From: Saccharospirillum salsuginis
Lineage (GTDB): Bacteria; Pseudomonadota; Gammaproteobacteria; Pseudomonadales; Natronospirillaceae
DNA length: 64,000 nucleotides
Assembly: GCF_014651855.1 (NCBI RefSeq)
Contig: NZ_BMXR01000017.1
Location: 38,061-102,060 of the forward strand
Direction of reading: 5' to 3'
Part shown: positions 53,923 to 62,063 of the stretch, piece by piece
Layout: the number at the start of each line of letters is the position of its first letter
Numbering within the stretch: position 1 is the stretch's first letter
Notes under the pieces: generated by a model
Told to the model about the DNA's origin: nothing
Database searches by the model: none
Seen by the model: the letters and a program-made list of their open reading frames with translations, nothing else
Translations under genes and position numbers: made by a program

Positions 53923-55785
53923 TTATCGGTCGGGTTTCTGGCGCATAGCAGCATGGCGCATGCCGTGGTCGGTCAGGTGTCGCTCTTCGGGGGTCATGGC
54001 TTCGCCGCCCCGGTCTTCCACCTGCATGACGGGTGGAAAATCCGGGTCGTCTTTTATACCCGGGCGCACCTCGACAATGCCCATGTCGTCGAAGTGGTCG
54101 ATCATGTTCGCCAACTGGGTGTCGTAACCGACGCCCAATGTGCGGTCCCAATCCGCGCGTTGATTGAAGGCTTCGAGACGCTGCTCACGGGGGAGGTCGG
54201 TGTTCATGACGGTGTCGTAGTTCTTCTTGCTGAGCACCTGGTTGGGAACGCGCGCCGGCCAGAAGGTGGGCAGGTAAGGGTCGTACTTCGGGTCGTAACC
54301 GGAGCGGCAACTGGCCGTGTCGGTTTGCCAGGGAATGGCCATCCACCGGGTAATGGACCCGGGGAATTGCGCATAGAGCGGGCCGTTGTACGAAAGCGCC
54401 TCCGACGGGGTGAGGGTGGTGCCGTAGTCCGGTTCGGGGTTCGATGGGTCGCGGTGGCGCCAACGAAAGGGCTCGCTGTACATGGTGGCGTGTCGCACGG
54501 GCCAGGTCATCTCGCAGCCGGGGTGGAAGGCATCCGCCAGGCAAAATTCCAGCTCGGCCCGGTCGAGCATGGCGGGTTGCTCGGCGACGGGCACCTCATC
54601 GATGGACCTGGGCGTTGACGGTGGCGCGTCCGGGTCGAAGTCCGCCTCGAATTCGCCTTCCGCCCAGCAGTCCAGCATGGCCAGTTGGGTTTCGGTGAGG
54701 GCGTTCATGGCGTTGACCAGCGGCGGCATGGGCACATCCATGGCATCGCCGTAGATCCACGGCCAGAGATTCATCGACACTTCTTGGTCCGCCGGGTTCC
54801 GGAACGCATGGACGACGGTTCGACGCAGTTCCTTATAGGTGTTCCCCGGGTGCGCCAGTTGGCGAAGGTAGTGCGGGTCCAGAAAGTGCTGCGGCATACC
54901 GAAGCCGAACCCGGCGGCAAAGCCTGCATTCATCCATTGAAGATCGCATAGGGCCGTGAAGATGGGCAGAATATCGTGCTGGAACGACGGCCGGGTCGGC
55001 GCCGGTAACTGACCGGCCTGAACCGCCACATCCGTCATCAGGTCATACATGGTGCGGATGGTTTTTTGTTGCGGGCCGTAGTTCGGCGGGGCCACCACAA
55101 CCCAGGCGGGGGCGACCTCCAGTTTCCGGCCGTGCAACGTCACCGAGGCCGTGACCGGCCCGTCGCTGGTGTCGTCGTACCAGCCATCGTTGTTGGCGAA
55201 CGTGGTTGGCGCCTTGTGCTCGTAATTGGCGGATTGGCCCAGCCCGCCAAAGGCTTCCAGACGGCCCACCTTATCGGTGCGCAGTTCACCGAGCGGCACC
55301 TCAATGCCCATGAACGAGCCCCCGGTAAAATGGTAGTCCGGCCCTTGCGTTTCCGGTGTGCTGATGGAACGAGGCCCCGGTTCAATGGACAGAAGGCCGC
55401 GGTCGGTGATGTCCGCATTGCGCCGCGTAGACGGCGTCGCCGTTTTCGCTTCGGGAATGTCCAGCGCGATTTCAAAGTCGTACCAGGCGGCCTTGTGGTT
55501 CGCCAACTCGACGCGCCATTCAATTTGAGTGTTGTCGTCCATGGTCAGTTCACGAACGACGTCGCCATTGGCGTTGTAACCGTACAACCGGAACTGGGCG
55601 ACTTCGCGTTTCAGGGCGCCGGTGGCATCCCGATACGCCCCCGGTTCCTTGGGTGGCGGGTTCGTCACTTGCGGGCCGATGTAGTAGCCGTCTTCCTGTT
55701 TGGAATTGCCGACGCGGGCGATGCCGATGGCGGGGTGGATCTTGGCGTAGACGATGGTCTCGTCCGTCGTATCACGAGTAGTCAT
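53923..55785 (-). CDS. LodA/GoxA-family CTQ-dependent amine oxidase
   Basis: The 620-aa protein belongs to the LodA-like quinoprotein family (L-lysine epsilon-oxidase, glycine oxidase GoxA), which oxidises amino acids and releases H2O2. The N-terminus IHPAIGIARVGNS is a family hallmark. Cofactor-forming residues are inferred as Cys493 (in TASCRSGYDP) and Trp509 (in LPTFWPARVPN), 16 apart; from memory GoxA uses a Cys-Trp pair with the same spacing. No signal peptide is seen, as is usual for the family. The LodB partner follows 25 bp downstream. Substrate (Gly, Lys or other) cannot be fixed; the spacing favours GoxA-like. Confidence 0.9.
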   Translation of the reverse strand: MTTRDTTDETIVYAKIHPAIGIARVGNSKQEDGYYIGPQVTNPPPKEPGAYRDATGALKREVAQFRLYGYNANGDVVRELTMDDNTQIEWRVELANHKAAWYDFEIALDIPEAKTATPSTRRNADITDRGLLSIEPGPRSISTPETQGPDYHFTGGSFMGIEVPLGELRTDKVGRLEAFGGLGQSANYEHKAPTTFANNDGWYDDTSDGPVTASVTLHGRKLEVAPAWVVVAPPNYGPQQKTIRTMYDLMTDVAVQAGQLPAPTRPSFQHDILPIFTALCDLQWMNAGFAAGFGFGMPQHFLDPHYLRQLAHPGNTYKELRRTVVHAFRNPADQEVSMNLWPWIYGDAMDVPMPPLVNAMNALTETQLAMLDCWAEGEFEADFDPDAPPSTPRSIDEVPVAEQPAMLDRAELEFCLADAFHPGCEMTWPVRHATMYSEPFRWRHRDPSNPEPDYGTTLTPSEALSYNGPLYAQFPGSITRWMAIPWQTDTASCRSGYDPKYDPYLPTFWPARVPNQVLSKKNYDTVMNTDLPREQRLEAFNQRADWDRTLGVGYDTQLANMIDHFDDMGIVEVRPGIKDDPDFPPVMQVEDRGGEAMTPEERHLTDHGMRHAAMRQKPDR

Positions 55786-55940
55786 GGTGGTTATTCCTTG
55801 GGTGATTCAAACAAAGTCCCTGCGCTCGTTTTTAAGGGCAGTGAATGGAGTGTAGAAGGGGTGGGGGAGTTGGCAAGGTGGTTGTTGGTTGAACCTTCGG
55901 CTCTGATAGAATGAAGAGAGGTATTGGAATTTCGGTGTAC

Positions 55941-56636
55941 CTACAGCGCGACTGCACAGCCATGATCATCGAAATAATAAATATCTTCATGTTTGAACCC
56001 CCAGTTCTGGCCGGTTTTTCTGATATGGGGTTCGAAGGTAAAAAACCTGACGCTACCCAGCTTCTCGTGGCAATTGCGATCAATGAACCGCCTATCGGAT
56101 GGCTGTATTTCTATGCTGTGACCTAGATTTTGAAGGAAATCCAGATTCTCATACCCATATTGCCGAATACGAGCATTGCCGTATTCGAATAGATCGGAAA
56201 ACCGGGTGTCTGTCGTGGCGAACTCGATCATATCGTTGTGCAGCTGCCGCTGTATCGCGAGACCTTCCGAAAACTCCCGTCGCGCAGGGTAATGGGCGAC
56301 TATGCCTTCCTCTACGACATAGGATCGGGCGCAATCGCCCCAAGCATTCCCTATTCTAGGGCTGAGATCCACGGTAACCAGGTTGACCTCTCCTACCGGC
56401 TCGGTCGCTGAAATGTAGTCTTTACCGGATATCGAAAGACAGCTTCTACACCCCAGTAGCACAAATGCCGGGACATCGTGATACCAAGTGTCGGGTGCTC
56501 CGAAATCTGCCAATAGCTCTGCGGCCTTCCGGGCAATGGACTGTTCGGTAGACTCGGCAGTGATGAACCTTCCGAGCCGAGAATGAACTTTTTTGGCTAT
56601 TCCCTGTACGTGTTGGTAGTCTTCGAATTGTTCCAT
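55941..56636 (-). CDS. M24-family (aminopeptidase P/methionyl aminopeptidase fold) protein
   Basis: The 231-aa product has a pita-bread fold pattern: VTVDLSPRIGNAWGDCARSY gives two Asp ligands, NLGHSIEIQ the His, FTFEPHI and the terminal KHEDIYYFDD the two Glu. It resembles stand-alone M24 domains without the N-terminal creatinase-like half. It is probably a metallopeptidase or a non-peptidase homologue. The start has no clear ribosome site. It is AT-richer than the LodA gene and starts the accessory run that follows. Confidence 0.75.
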   Translation of the reverse strand: MEQFEDYQHVQGIAKKVHSRLGRFITAESTEQSIARKAAELLADFGAPDTWYHDVPAFVLLGCRSCLSISGKDYISATEPVGEVNLVTVDLSPRIGNAWGDCARSYVVEEGIVAHYPARREFSEGLAIQRQLHNDMIEFATTDTRFSDLFEYGNARIRQYGYENLDFLQNLGHSIEIQPSDRRFIDRNCHEKLGSVRFFTFEPHIRKTGQNWGFKHEDIYYFDDHGCAVAL

Positions 56637-56710
56637 ATTAATCTCTGCACATTAGTCCCAACATCACTCCAGTATAGCGAGTGACGTCATAGTGACCGCT
56701 TTGCCGTACC

Positions 56711-57175
56711 TTAGTCGAGCAAGACTATTTTAAACAGTGGAAGCTGTCTCCCAGGCACACTCTGAGAAGCCCGGTAGCCGACAAGCTGTCCGCCCGCTGC
56801 CAAATAGAACTGTTCGGCGTGCGGGTCGCCTTGTATCAGCAAGATGTGGCCGCCCAAGCCGACGACTGTGGACTTGGCATGCTCGATTAGCGTACGTCCC
56901 ACGCCGGTTCCGATGTGGCTTGGCTCCACAAACAGTGCTTCTAGTTCGAACTCTTTGTCGGAAATGAGCTCAACCGCGTAGAACCCCACTATTTGGTGGT
57001 GGCGTTCTGCAACGACGAAGGTGAATGCTGATGCCGCAATTTGGTCAGCGGACCAATTGAGTTCATCTTTGCATAAGCGCATGAACTCCGCTGAATACCC
57101 CCAGTATGCTTTGGAGCGTAATGCCAGGGCGCTGAGCAGATGCGCCTCTTCTGGTTTCGCCGGTCGGATTACCAT
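56711..57175 (-). CDS. GNAT N-acetyltransferase
   Basis: The 154-aa protein has the GNAT acetyl-CoA loop (SHIGTGVGRTLIEHAKS, matching Q/RxxGxG/A) with beta4 FELEALFVEP and a typical C-terminal RASQSVPGRQLPLF. Acceptor unknown. Single gene in the minus-strand accessory run. Confidence 0.88.
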   Translation of the reverse strand: MVIRPAKPEEAHLLSALALRSKAYWGYSAEFMRLCKDELNWSADQIAASAFTFVVAERHHQIVGFYAVELISDKEFELEALFVEPSHIGTGVGRTLIEHAKSTVVGLGGHILLIQGDPHAEQFYLAAGGQLVGYRASQSVPGRQLPLFKIVLLD

Positions 57176-57225
57176 CAGCTATGTCTGCTATGTTTACTTG
57201 TCTTAGATGAACCACTAAGCATTAA

Positions 57226-57267
57226 CCAACTTACCCCGAAAACGCATCGCGCTTCGGGGTAAGTTGG
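57226..57267. terminator. Perfect 15-bp hairpin
   Basis: CCAACTTACCCCGAA (57226-57240) and TTCGGGGTAAGTTGG (57253-57267) pair perfectly across 12 nt. It lies between the Gly-rich small gene and the GNAT gene. No T-run follows on either strand, so it may be a terminator, RNA-stabilising hairpin or insertion scar. Confidence 0.5.
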
Positions 57268-57338
57268 ACTTGCCTCGTTCGGAAGTTGTGTTTAATAATA
57301 CTTTCTACATTTAAACAACTTATCCAGACACCGGGCTA

Positions 57339-57494
57339 TTACTTACCACCTTTTGATGGGCCGTTGCCACGACCACCGCCGGATGGGTTGCCTGACGTTG
57401 AAGGCCAATTACCGCCTGGCCCTGGGTGACTTGAAGGTCCACGACCTCCGCTTTTACCACCTCCGCCTTTACTACCACCACTACTTTTAGCCAT
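57339..57494 (-). CDS. Gly/Ser/Lys-rich 51-aa protein
   Basis: ATG 57494 with an excellent AAAGGAG ribosome site opens 51 codons to TAA. The product is more than a third glycine (MAKSSGGSKGGGGKSGG, then HPGPGGNWPSTSGNPSGG), basic and without hydrophobic segments, so it is predicted to be disordered and perhaps nucleic-acid binding. It is downstream of the HNH nuclease gene (97-bp gap), same strand. No family is recognised. Confidence 0.7.
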   Translation of the reverse strand: MAKSSGGSKGGGGKSGGRGPSSHPGPGGNWPSTSGNPSGGGRGNGPSKGGK

Positions 57495-57591
57495 GAGTTA
57501 CTCCTTTGACATCGCCGGATTCACGAGAATAGAGGCACCAACTCCCGGCATGCATTGATACCTCTAACGTTTGAACTAGAGTAGAGATCCG

Positions 57592-58461
57592 TCAGGGCGA
57601 TCGAATCGGGCGCTGATTGTATGGCACCAGCAATGCCAGCTTTTCCTGAAGCTCCAAGCGAATCTCATCACGACATTTCCCATGATGGGCCTCTCGGTGA
57701 TGATTTGGACAAAGCGCAACAACGTTTTCTACAGAATCTGGCCCATTATCATGCAATGGAATGACGTGGTGAGTTTCCAGGTACAAACGACCATTTGCCA
57801 TAGTAAAACCTTGTGCACCGCAGTATTCACACTTTCCATTTGCACGTACCAAAACGTACCTGCGAACTTCAGCTCGTCGGACAAATGGAAATGACTTTGT
57901 TTCACATCTTTTCGCATCCCTTTCTACAGGGGGAGCTAAATCAAACTGATCGACGAAATTATCAGAATCACTGCCCAATCCTCGCATAAGTGTGGTTTTC
58001 CCTGTTTCCACACGGTATTCCGAAACATGCCATGGCTCAGGGTCTAAGGACCGAAACTGTACTTTAGAAGCCTTGGAGTTAGGGTCATTTCGAATCCGCC
58101 TGGTTCCATCACAAAGGATCACCCGAACTGGAAGGTTATTCAGATATGCCTCTTGGATTGCCTCATCCATTTCCTTTGCTCGACGGACGGTAACGCCCTT
58201 CTCCCTCTTGGCGAATTCTCGCGGATTCAGCTCGTTTATGATGCCTCTGCTTGTTTCTTCCAAATCGTTATGCCAGAGGTTTAATACGACAATCTCGTTT
58301 AGTTTGACGAACGACCAGTTGTAGCAGTATTTTGGATTCGAAGCGGCGCTTGAGGCGTTGCCTTTCGATTCTTCCCAGTCACTGACATCTATGCCCGCGT
58401 CTCGAACCAAGTCATATACTCGGTTATGACTCGAAGGTTTGATCTCATCAAGAAATGGCAC
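57592..58461 (-). CDS. HNH endonuclease
   Basis: The 289-aa protein ends in an HNH nuclease domain: zinc-knuckle C211-x2-C214 (GKCEYCGAQ), catalytic HH231-232 (LETHHVIPLHDNG), Asn246 (ENVVAL) and C251-x2-HH (CPNHHREAHHG). The N-terminal ~190 residues are unrecognised and may bind DNA or a partner. Start is GTG at 58461 after AGAGGGG. HNH proteins of this form occur in restriction and other anti-phage settings; here the partner genes are a GIY-YIG nuclease and unknowns, so a defence role is possible but not shown. Confidence 0.88.
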   Translation of the reverse strand: MPFLDEIKPSSHNRVYDLVRDAGIDVSDWEESKGNASSAASNPKYCYNWSFVKLNEIVVLNLWHNDLEETSRGIINELNPREFAKREKGVTVRRAKEMDEAIQEAYLNNLPVRVILCDGTRRIRNDPNSKASKVQFRSLDPEPWHVSEYRVETGKTTLMRGLGSDSDNFVDQFDLAPPVERDAKRCETKSFPFVRRAEVRRYVLVRANGKCEYCGAQGFTMANGRLYLETHHVIPLHDNGPDSVENVVALCPNHHREAHHGKCRDEIRLELQEKLALLVPYNQRPIRSP

Positions 58462-58670
58462 TTGCGATCCCCTCTTTGTCGAATTTAGAATGAATCAGAT
58501 AATATGCCGAACGAGATCATCAACGGATGCCCTACTGAGCAACCTAGTCAATGCTCTGTTGGTTTGCCCACTCTACCGGTAGAATGCCCATTTTCGATGC
58601 AAAAATAGTAGTAGATCCTATATGGATTGCCAAAGTATTCGTCTTCATTGTGCGACCGGTTAATGATCGT

Positions 58671-59114
58671 TCAAACGCCGTTCCTATTGTCGGTAGTGGT
58701 TATTTCTCGAATTAAAAACTCTTCAAGAGCGGCGGCTTCGAATGAGGTTTCTTTAGGTACCCCAACAATCCAGACGTACCGTGGCTGAACCGTCCATTGG
58801 TCGTGCTTTAATACACACTTTTTGTCAGGGCCGTATTGACAATAAGAACTCAGGCGAACACTCACTGAGCTCTTCATAGATGATTTGCCGATATAAATTA
58901 CGCGGCCATGAACATCTAGGAAAGTGTAAATTCCTGCTTTTCCATTGCTTGGCCAAGTGTCATTCCACCGATGCTCAGCTTTAAGTACGCCATCGTCTCG
59001 CTCCGGAAATAGATCGTATAGAGGCCCAGAGCTGAACATATCCATCCCAGGATGCCGGTAGCGTGAACAATACTCGGCGACCTTAGCTTTTAGATCATTC
59101 AGTGTTCCTATCAT
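58671..59114 (-). CDS. GIY-YIG nuclease-family protein
   Basis: The 147-aa protein contains GIY (61-63, KAGIYTFLDVHG) and YIG (74-76, VIYIGKSS), then Arg87 in SVSVRLSSY, a Glu in the EAAALEEFLIRE helix and a late Asn. The core nuclease residues are therefore present. Start MIGTLND at 59114 has an AGGA site; the longer frame to 59189 is not family-like. The N-terminal 55 residues are unrecognised. The 209 bp downstream up to the HNH start hold no gene that I can support. Confidence 0.8.
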   Translation of the reverse strand: MIGTLNDLKAKVAEYCSRYRHPGMDMFSSGPLYDLFPERDDGVLKAEHRWNDTWPSNGKAGIYTFLDVHGRVIYIGKSSMKSSVSVRLSSYCQYGPDKKCVLKHDQWTVQPRYVWIVGVPKETSFEAAALEEFLIREITTTDNRNGV

Positions 59115-59198
59115 AGAGATCCTATTAATACCTAACCACACGGGAGCGTTTTTACAAGTGTTCTGCCGCCGCAGGCGGAGAAGTAGCACGTATGGCTA

Positions 59199-59492
59199 TT
59201 AGTTGTACATTTTCAGTAGCTCATTGGCTTTCTCTCTAGTCTCTCTGGGCACCAAAGGTGAATCTGAACTTACAATCTTTTTGAGAGCTTTTTCTGCCAA
59301 ACCAGCTGCGATAATACTTCGAGCATGACTAGTACGAGAAACGCACGATTTTTCGGTATAATCCGATTCAGACATTAGCTTCTTAATCACATCTTCCCTG
59401 GATGTGGTAGGTGAAGCAAATTCATCGAAATACTTCACAAAGCAGGATTTCCCGACTGATTGCAAGTTTCTCATGAGCTGTTCGTCATTCAT
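59199..59492 (-). CDS. Hypothetical protein, 97 aa
   Basis: A soluble, helical, charged product (VGKSCFVKYFDEFASPTTSRED; GLAEKALKKIVSSD). No motif recognised. It sits between the GIY-YIG and membrane-protein genes, same strand, in AT-rich DNA. The ribosome site is weak. Position and codon pattern make it a probable gene. Confidence 0.6.
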   Translation of the reverse strand: MNDEQLMRNLQSVGKSCFVKYFDEFASPTTSREDVIKKLMSESDYTEKSCVSRTSHARSIIAAGLAEKALKKIVSSDSPLVPRETREKANELLKMYN

Positions 59493-59610
59493 TGCTTAAC
59501 TTAACCTCAGATATACATAAAATATTTGAAAACGTGATATCCATTGTCGCAGTGCCCGTCGTTGTTAAAGGCTGAGTTCGTATAAAATGGCCACAACTTA
59601 CCTTACATAC

Positions 59611-60030
59611 TTATTGGTGGTTATCAGGTTTTGATTTTTCAATTGCCTCGAACCCTAAAAACGTGAGTTTACTTAGCGCCGAGGCGACGCTTACCGTAAG
59701 CAATACATACACCCAAGGCAGCCAAGAAAGAAAAGAAATGACAATGCCGACGAAAAAATTAACAAGTGCAAGATTAAAAGCCGAAACAAATAGAGGCAGG
59801 ATAATGGACTGATTGTCCTCGGGTGGTCCAATAAAAAAGAGCGATATGGAGGTAGCGAACACCGAAAACAAGAAAGATCTAAGCAAAATGCCAATGAGCG
59901 AGTAGTCACTCACCCAGGCAACTCCTAGTAAGTCCAAAATCACAAAGTTAGAGCACATTAAAGCGATGACATAGAACCCGATTCCGCCAAAATGCTCGTA
60001 AAACCACTTTAGTGTCTCTGAAGGTATCAT
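59611..60030 (-). CDS. Hypothetical membrane protein, 139 aa
   Basis: Four hydrophobic helices can be read (FYVIALMCSNFVILDLLGVAW; LLRSFLFSVFATSISLFFI; IILPLFVSAFNLALVNFFVG; LPWVYVLLTVSVASALSKL), with short charged loops. No family is recognised. It is the first gene of the minus-strand run below the terminator at 60134-60155. Confidence 0.65.
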   Translation of the reverse strand: MIPSETLKWFYEHFGGIGFYVIALMCSNFVILDLLGVAWVSDYSLIGILLRSFLFSVFATSISLFFIGPPEDNQSIILPLFVSAFNLALVNFFVGIVISFLSWLPWVYVLLTVSVASALSKLTFLGFEAIEKSKPDNHQ

Positions 60031-60133
60031 TTCCTGAGTATATCCTCATAACGCTACTTTTCATCGTCACCGTAGCCCTGCACCACGGTTCTCACAGCGA
60101 GTCCCGGAGCGCTTCTGAGGCTCATAGCAAACC

Positions 60134-60155
60134 GAAAAAAACGTCTCACTAGACG
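60134..60155 (-). terminator. Intrinsic terminator (minus strand)
   Basis: On the minus strand CGTCT-AGTG-AGACG is followed by seven T (forward A-run 60135-60141). It terminates transcription coming from higher coordinates, i.e. a transcript spanning 60169-60483. Confidence 0.75.
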
Positions 60156-60168
60156 AGTATCCGTAACA

Positions 60169-60483
60169 TCAGTGTATTCCCAACGCGTATCCCAGAAAAT
60201 ATCCGGAATATGCGTCGCACGTAAGTCCATGTGTAGGCCATTTTGTGACGGAGCGCAAGGTTTGAAGCGGCGTGGGTTTCACATCTGTCCGCCCTGCTCC
60301 AGGTGGACCATTAACGGCTGAAGAATGGTTGAAAGATGAGGTTGGTCCGTGATCAAAACAGCGCGCAAAAATCACCCAAAAACCGGTTGATTTTAACGGT
60401 GGTTCATGCGTGAATAGACGGATGCTCTCTGCGTTCAGAGAGCATGAATTGGAAGTAGAACGCTTAACAACGAAAGGTCGCAC
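60169..60483 (-). other. Probable transcribed non-coding region or doubtful 104-codon frame
   Basis: A 104-codon minus-strand frame starts at a GTG without a ribosome site and has an odd Pro/Ser/Phe-rich composition. It contains a perfect 10-bp hairpin, ATGCTCTCTG-CGTT-CAGAGAGCAT (60422-60445), and ends 14 bp before a good terminator. The terminator and hairpin argue for a transcript; the frame itself does not look like a protein. This is the content of the 545-bp gap 60031-60575, with another hairpin CGGGTG-TTGGAG-CACCCG at 60520-60537. Confidence 0.4.
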
Positions 60484-60575
60484 TATCGACGTAGTTGATC
60501 AATAAATAAGCGCTACCTCCGGGTGTTGGAGCACCCGAAGGCAGCTGACCAAAGCAGACTGTACAGGAGTCCACA

Positions 60576-61304
60576 ATGGCTGATCGCAATCATACGCCAG
60601 AATCCCGCTCGTCCCAAGAAAGTCAAAACAGTTATCTCACCATCCTGTCCCATCCCGTCCGCCGACGGGGCGATTTCTATTCCCTGAACGACCTGCACGA
60701 GGCCGCCGGTGGCGACCCTGGGCATCATCCTGAGCGGTTTTTGGAGTCGCCGCAGGCTCGGGGTTGGTTGGCGGGTCTGGGTGGTTCTGGGGAAGAAAAA
60801 GAAGGTCGCGCACGGAGTGCGCTCCTACGGGATTCAGTGTCCGTGTTTGCCCGGCGGGAGTTGGTAGAGGCGTATTCGCTTTGGGTCGGGTCCCGGTTTG
60901 CGTTGGCGGTGCTGCGGGCCTTGGGCGAGCAGCCCGGGGCGGCGATGTCGGGTGGAGAGCCCGCTACCCGGTACGATCTCGGTTACGTCCGGGACCTGCG
61001 CTGGGATGACGACCGCGCGGGCGATATCGCCTGGTGGGAGTTCGACGGGCAGGATGGCCTGACGGCCGAGGAAGCCGCCGGGCGCGGGCGGGATTTCTTC
61101 GAACAGACGCGGCGTCTGGCCCGTATCAACCCCGGGGATGCCGAAATGGCCCTCAAATACAGCCTGATGCGGCTGACGGAGCGCGGCTTTCCCGGGTGGG
61201 ATTTCCGCTATTGCGAAATGGTGTTCTGCGAGTGGCTCAGCCGGGCCGCCGTCGCCTGGATGGCGTCGAACGGCCCGGAGGCGTTGCCGCTGTCGGCGGA
61301 GTAG
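60576..61304 (+). CDS. KilA-N domain protein
   Basis: The 242-aa product has a phage-type KilA-N DNA-binding domain in its first ~115 residues: GDFYSLNDLHEAAGGDPGHHPERFLESPQ, then RRELVEAYSLWVGSRFALAVLRAL. The C-terminal half (YDLGYVRDLRWDDD...) is unrecognised. A CAGGAG site precedes the ATG. Inside the domain, ~residues 77-85 (GRARSALLR) are encoded by a REP palindrome, an in-frame insertion. KilA-N genes are of phage origin and are often found as domesticated regulators. Confidence 0.85.
   Translation: MADRNHTPESRSSQESQNSYLTILSHPVRRRGDFYSLNDLHEAAGGDPGHHPERFLESPQARGWLAGLGGSGEEKEGRARSALLRDSVSVFARRELVEAYSLWVGSRFALAVLRALGEQPGAAMSGGEPATRYDLGYVRDLRWDDDRAGDIAWWEFDGQDGLTAEEAAGRGRDFFEQTRRLARINPGDAEMALKYSLMRLTERGFPGWDFRYCEMVFCEWLSRAAVAWMASNGPEALPLSAE
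60805..60828. repeat. REP element inside the KilA-N gene
   Basis: GTC GCGCAC-GGA-GTGCGC TCCTAC: the hairpin core is 60808-60822 and it ends in the GTAGGAGC-type head (minus strand) typical of Pseudomonas/Xanthomonas-style REPs. It is read in frame as GRARSALLR. Confidence 0.75.
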
Positions 61305-61312
61305 CATCGTGG

Positions 61313-61344
61313 CGCCGGGGCCGCTGGCTCCGGCGTCGTTTTCC
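61313..61344 (+). terminator. Intrinsic terminator after KilA-N gene
   Basis: CGCCGG (61313-61318) and CCGGCG (61330-61335) form a GC-rich stem followed by TCGTTTTCC. It lies between the convergent KilA-N and ParE genes. Confidence 0.65.
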
Positions 61345-61361
61345 CCGGTCACGTTACATTA

Positions 61362-61643
61362 CTATCGTTCACCTTCCAGCTCATGCCATACCCGGAGAAT
61401 GATGATGACACTCGCATGTACCGAGTAGCGGACAACGTAGTTGCCGAACACCATGTCGCGGACTGAATCAGGCACGGGTGCCATTTCAACCGCTGTCCCC
61501 ATCTTGGGAAAGTCTGGTAGCAATTCGATTTTGCCGACCAGCTCCGCGGCTATCCTGCCTGCCGCAGTGGGATTATGGTCGGCGATGAACTCCCTGAGGC
61601 GTTGCAAATCTTCAATGGCTTCGTCCGTGTAAACCAGTTTCAC
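61362..61643 (-). CDS. ParE/RelE-family toxin
   Basis: The 93-aa product fits the ParE/RelE fold: LVYTDEAIEDLQRLREFIADHNPTAA at the N-terminus, PKMGTAVE in the middle and the C-terminal strand IIILRVWHELEGER. ParE toxins inhibit gyrase; RelE types cut mRNA; the sequence is ParE-like. Start is GTG at 61643, overlapping the antitoxin stop (GTGA), so translation is coupled. Confidence 0.88.
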   Translation of the reverse strand: MKLVYTDEAIEDLQRLREFIADHNPTAAGRIAAELVGKIELLPDFPKMGTAVEMAPVPDSVRDMVFGNYVVRYSVHASVIIILRVWHELEGER

Positions 61644-61912
61644 TTACCGGACCTCGGTGCATCCTGCTCGTTTTCGGTTCCCCAGCTATTGAGCCAGCGA
61701 TGGACCTCGCCGGCATCAACTACCTTGCCCTGGGCCGCAGACTCCATTGCCTCCAGAGTTTGCTTCCAACGTTCTTGCTCAAGCTGTTGCTTTTCGATGT
61801 ATTCCGACAGTGCCTGGTTAATCACCCAACCTTTGCTCCGGTGAAGCCTGTTGGCGATGGCTTCCAGGTGCTGTTCAACGTCTGCCTGAAGGCGAACAGT
61901 GGTGACACTCAT
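61640..61912 (-). CDS. RHH antitoxin (CopG/ParD-type)
   Basis: The 90-aa protein starts with a ribbon-helix-helix DNA-binding domain (TTVRLQADVEQHLEAIANRLHRSKGWVINQAL) followed by a Gln/Glu-rich helix and a C-terminal toxin-binding tail. GAGGG lies ahead of the ATG. It precedes and overlaps the ParE-type toxin gene, the standard antitoxin-first order, and probably autorepresses the pair. Confidence 0.88.
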   Translation of the reverse strand: MSVTTVRLQADVEQHLEAIANRLHRSKGWVINQALSEYIEKQQLEQERWKQTLEAMESAAQGKVVDAGEVHRWLNSWGTENEQDAPRSGK

Positions 61913-62063
61913 GGACGTACCCTCAAATTCGGTGACTACAATGTATTACAGCATAGTTGACGCGGGTGCGCCAAACAATTCGACAGCTGTATTTTCGCTA
62001 CCGGTGTGCCTTAATCCGGCTGTAACCCAGCAACCACAGTACTTGCAACGAACCCCGGTCGCG

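Noticed and set aside
57176..57338. Integron attC site between GNAT and Gly-rich genes
   Set aside because: A GTTGGAC box fits the R' core, but the left side reads AACCAAC instead of RYYYAAC and the hairpin is perfectly paired without the extrahelical bases of attC.
55911..60575. CRISPR array or tandem repeat block in the accessory island
   Set aside because: No regularly spaced repeats are visible; only single hairpins.
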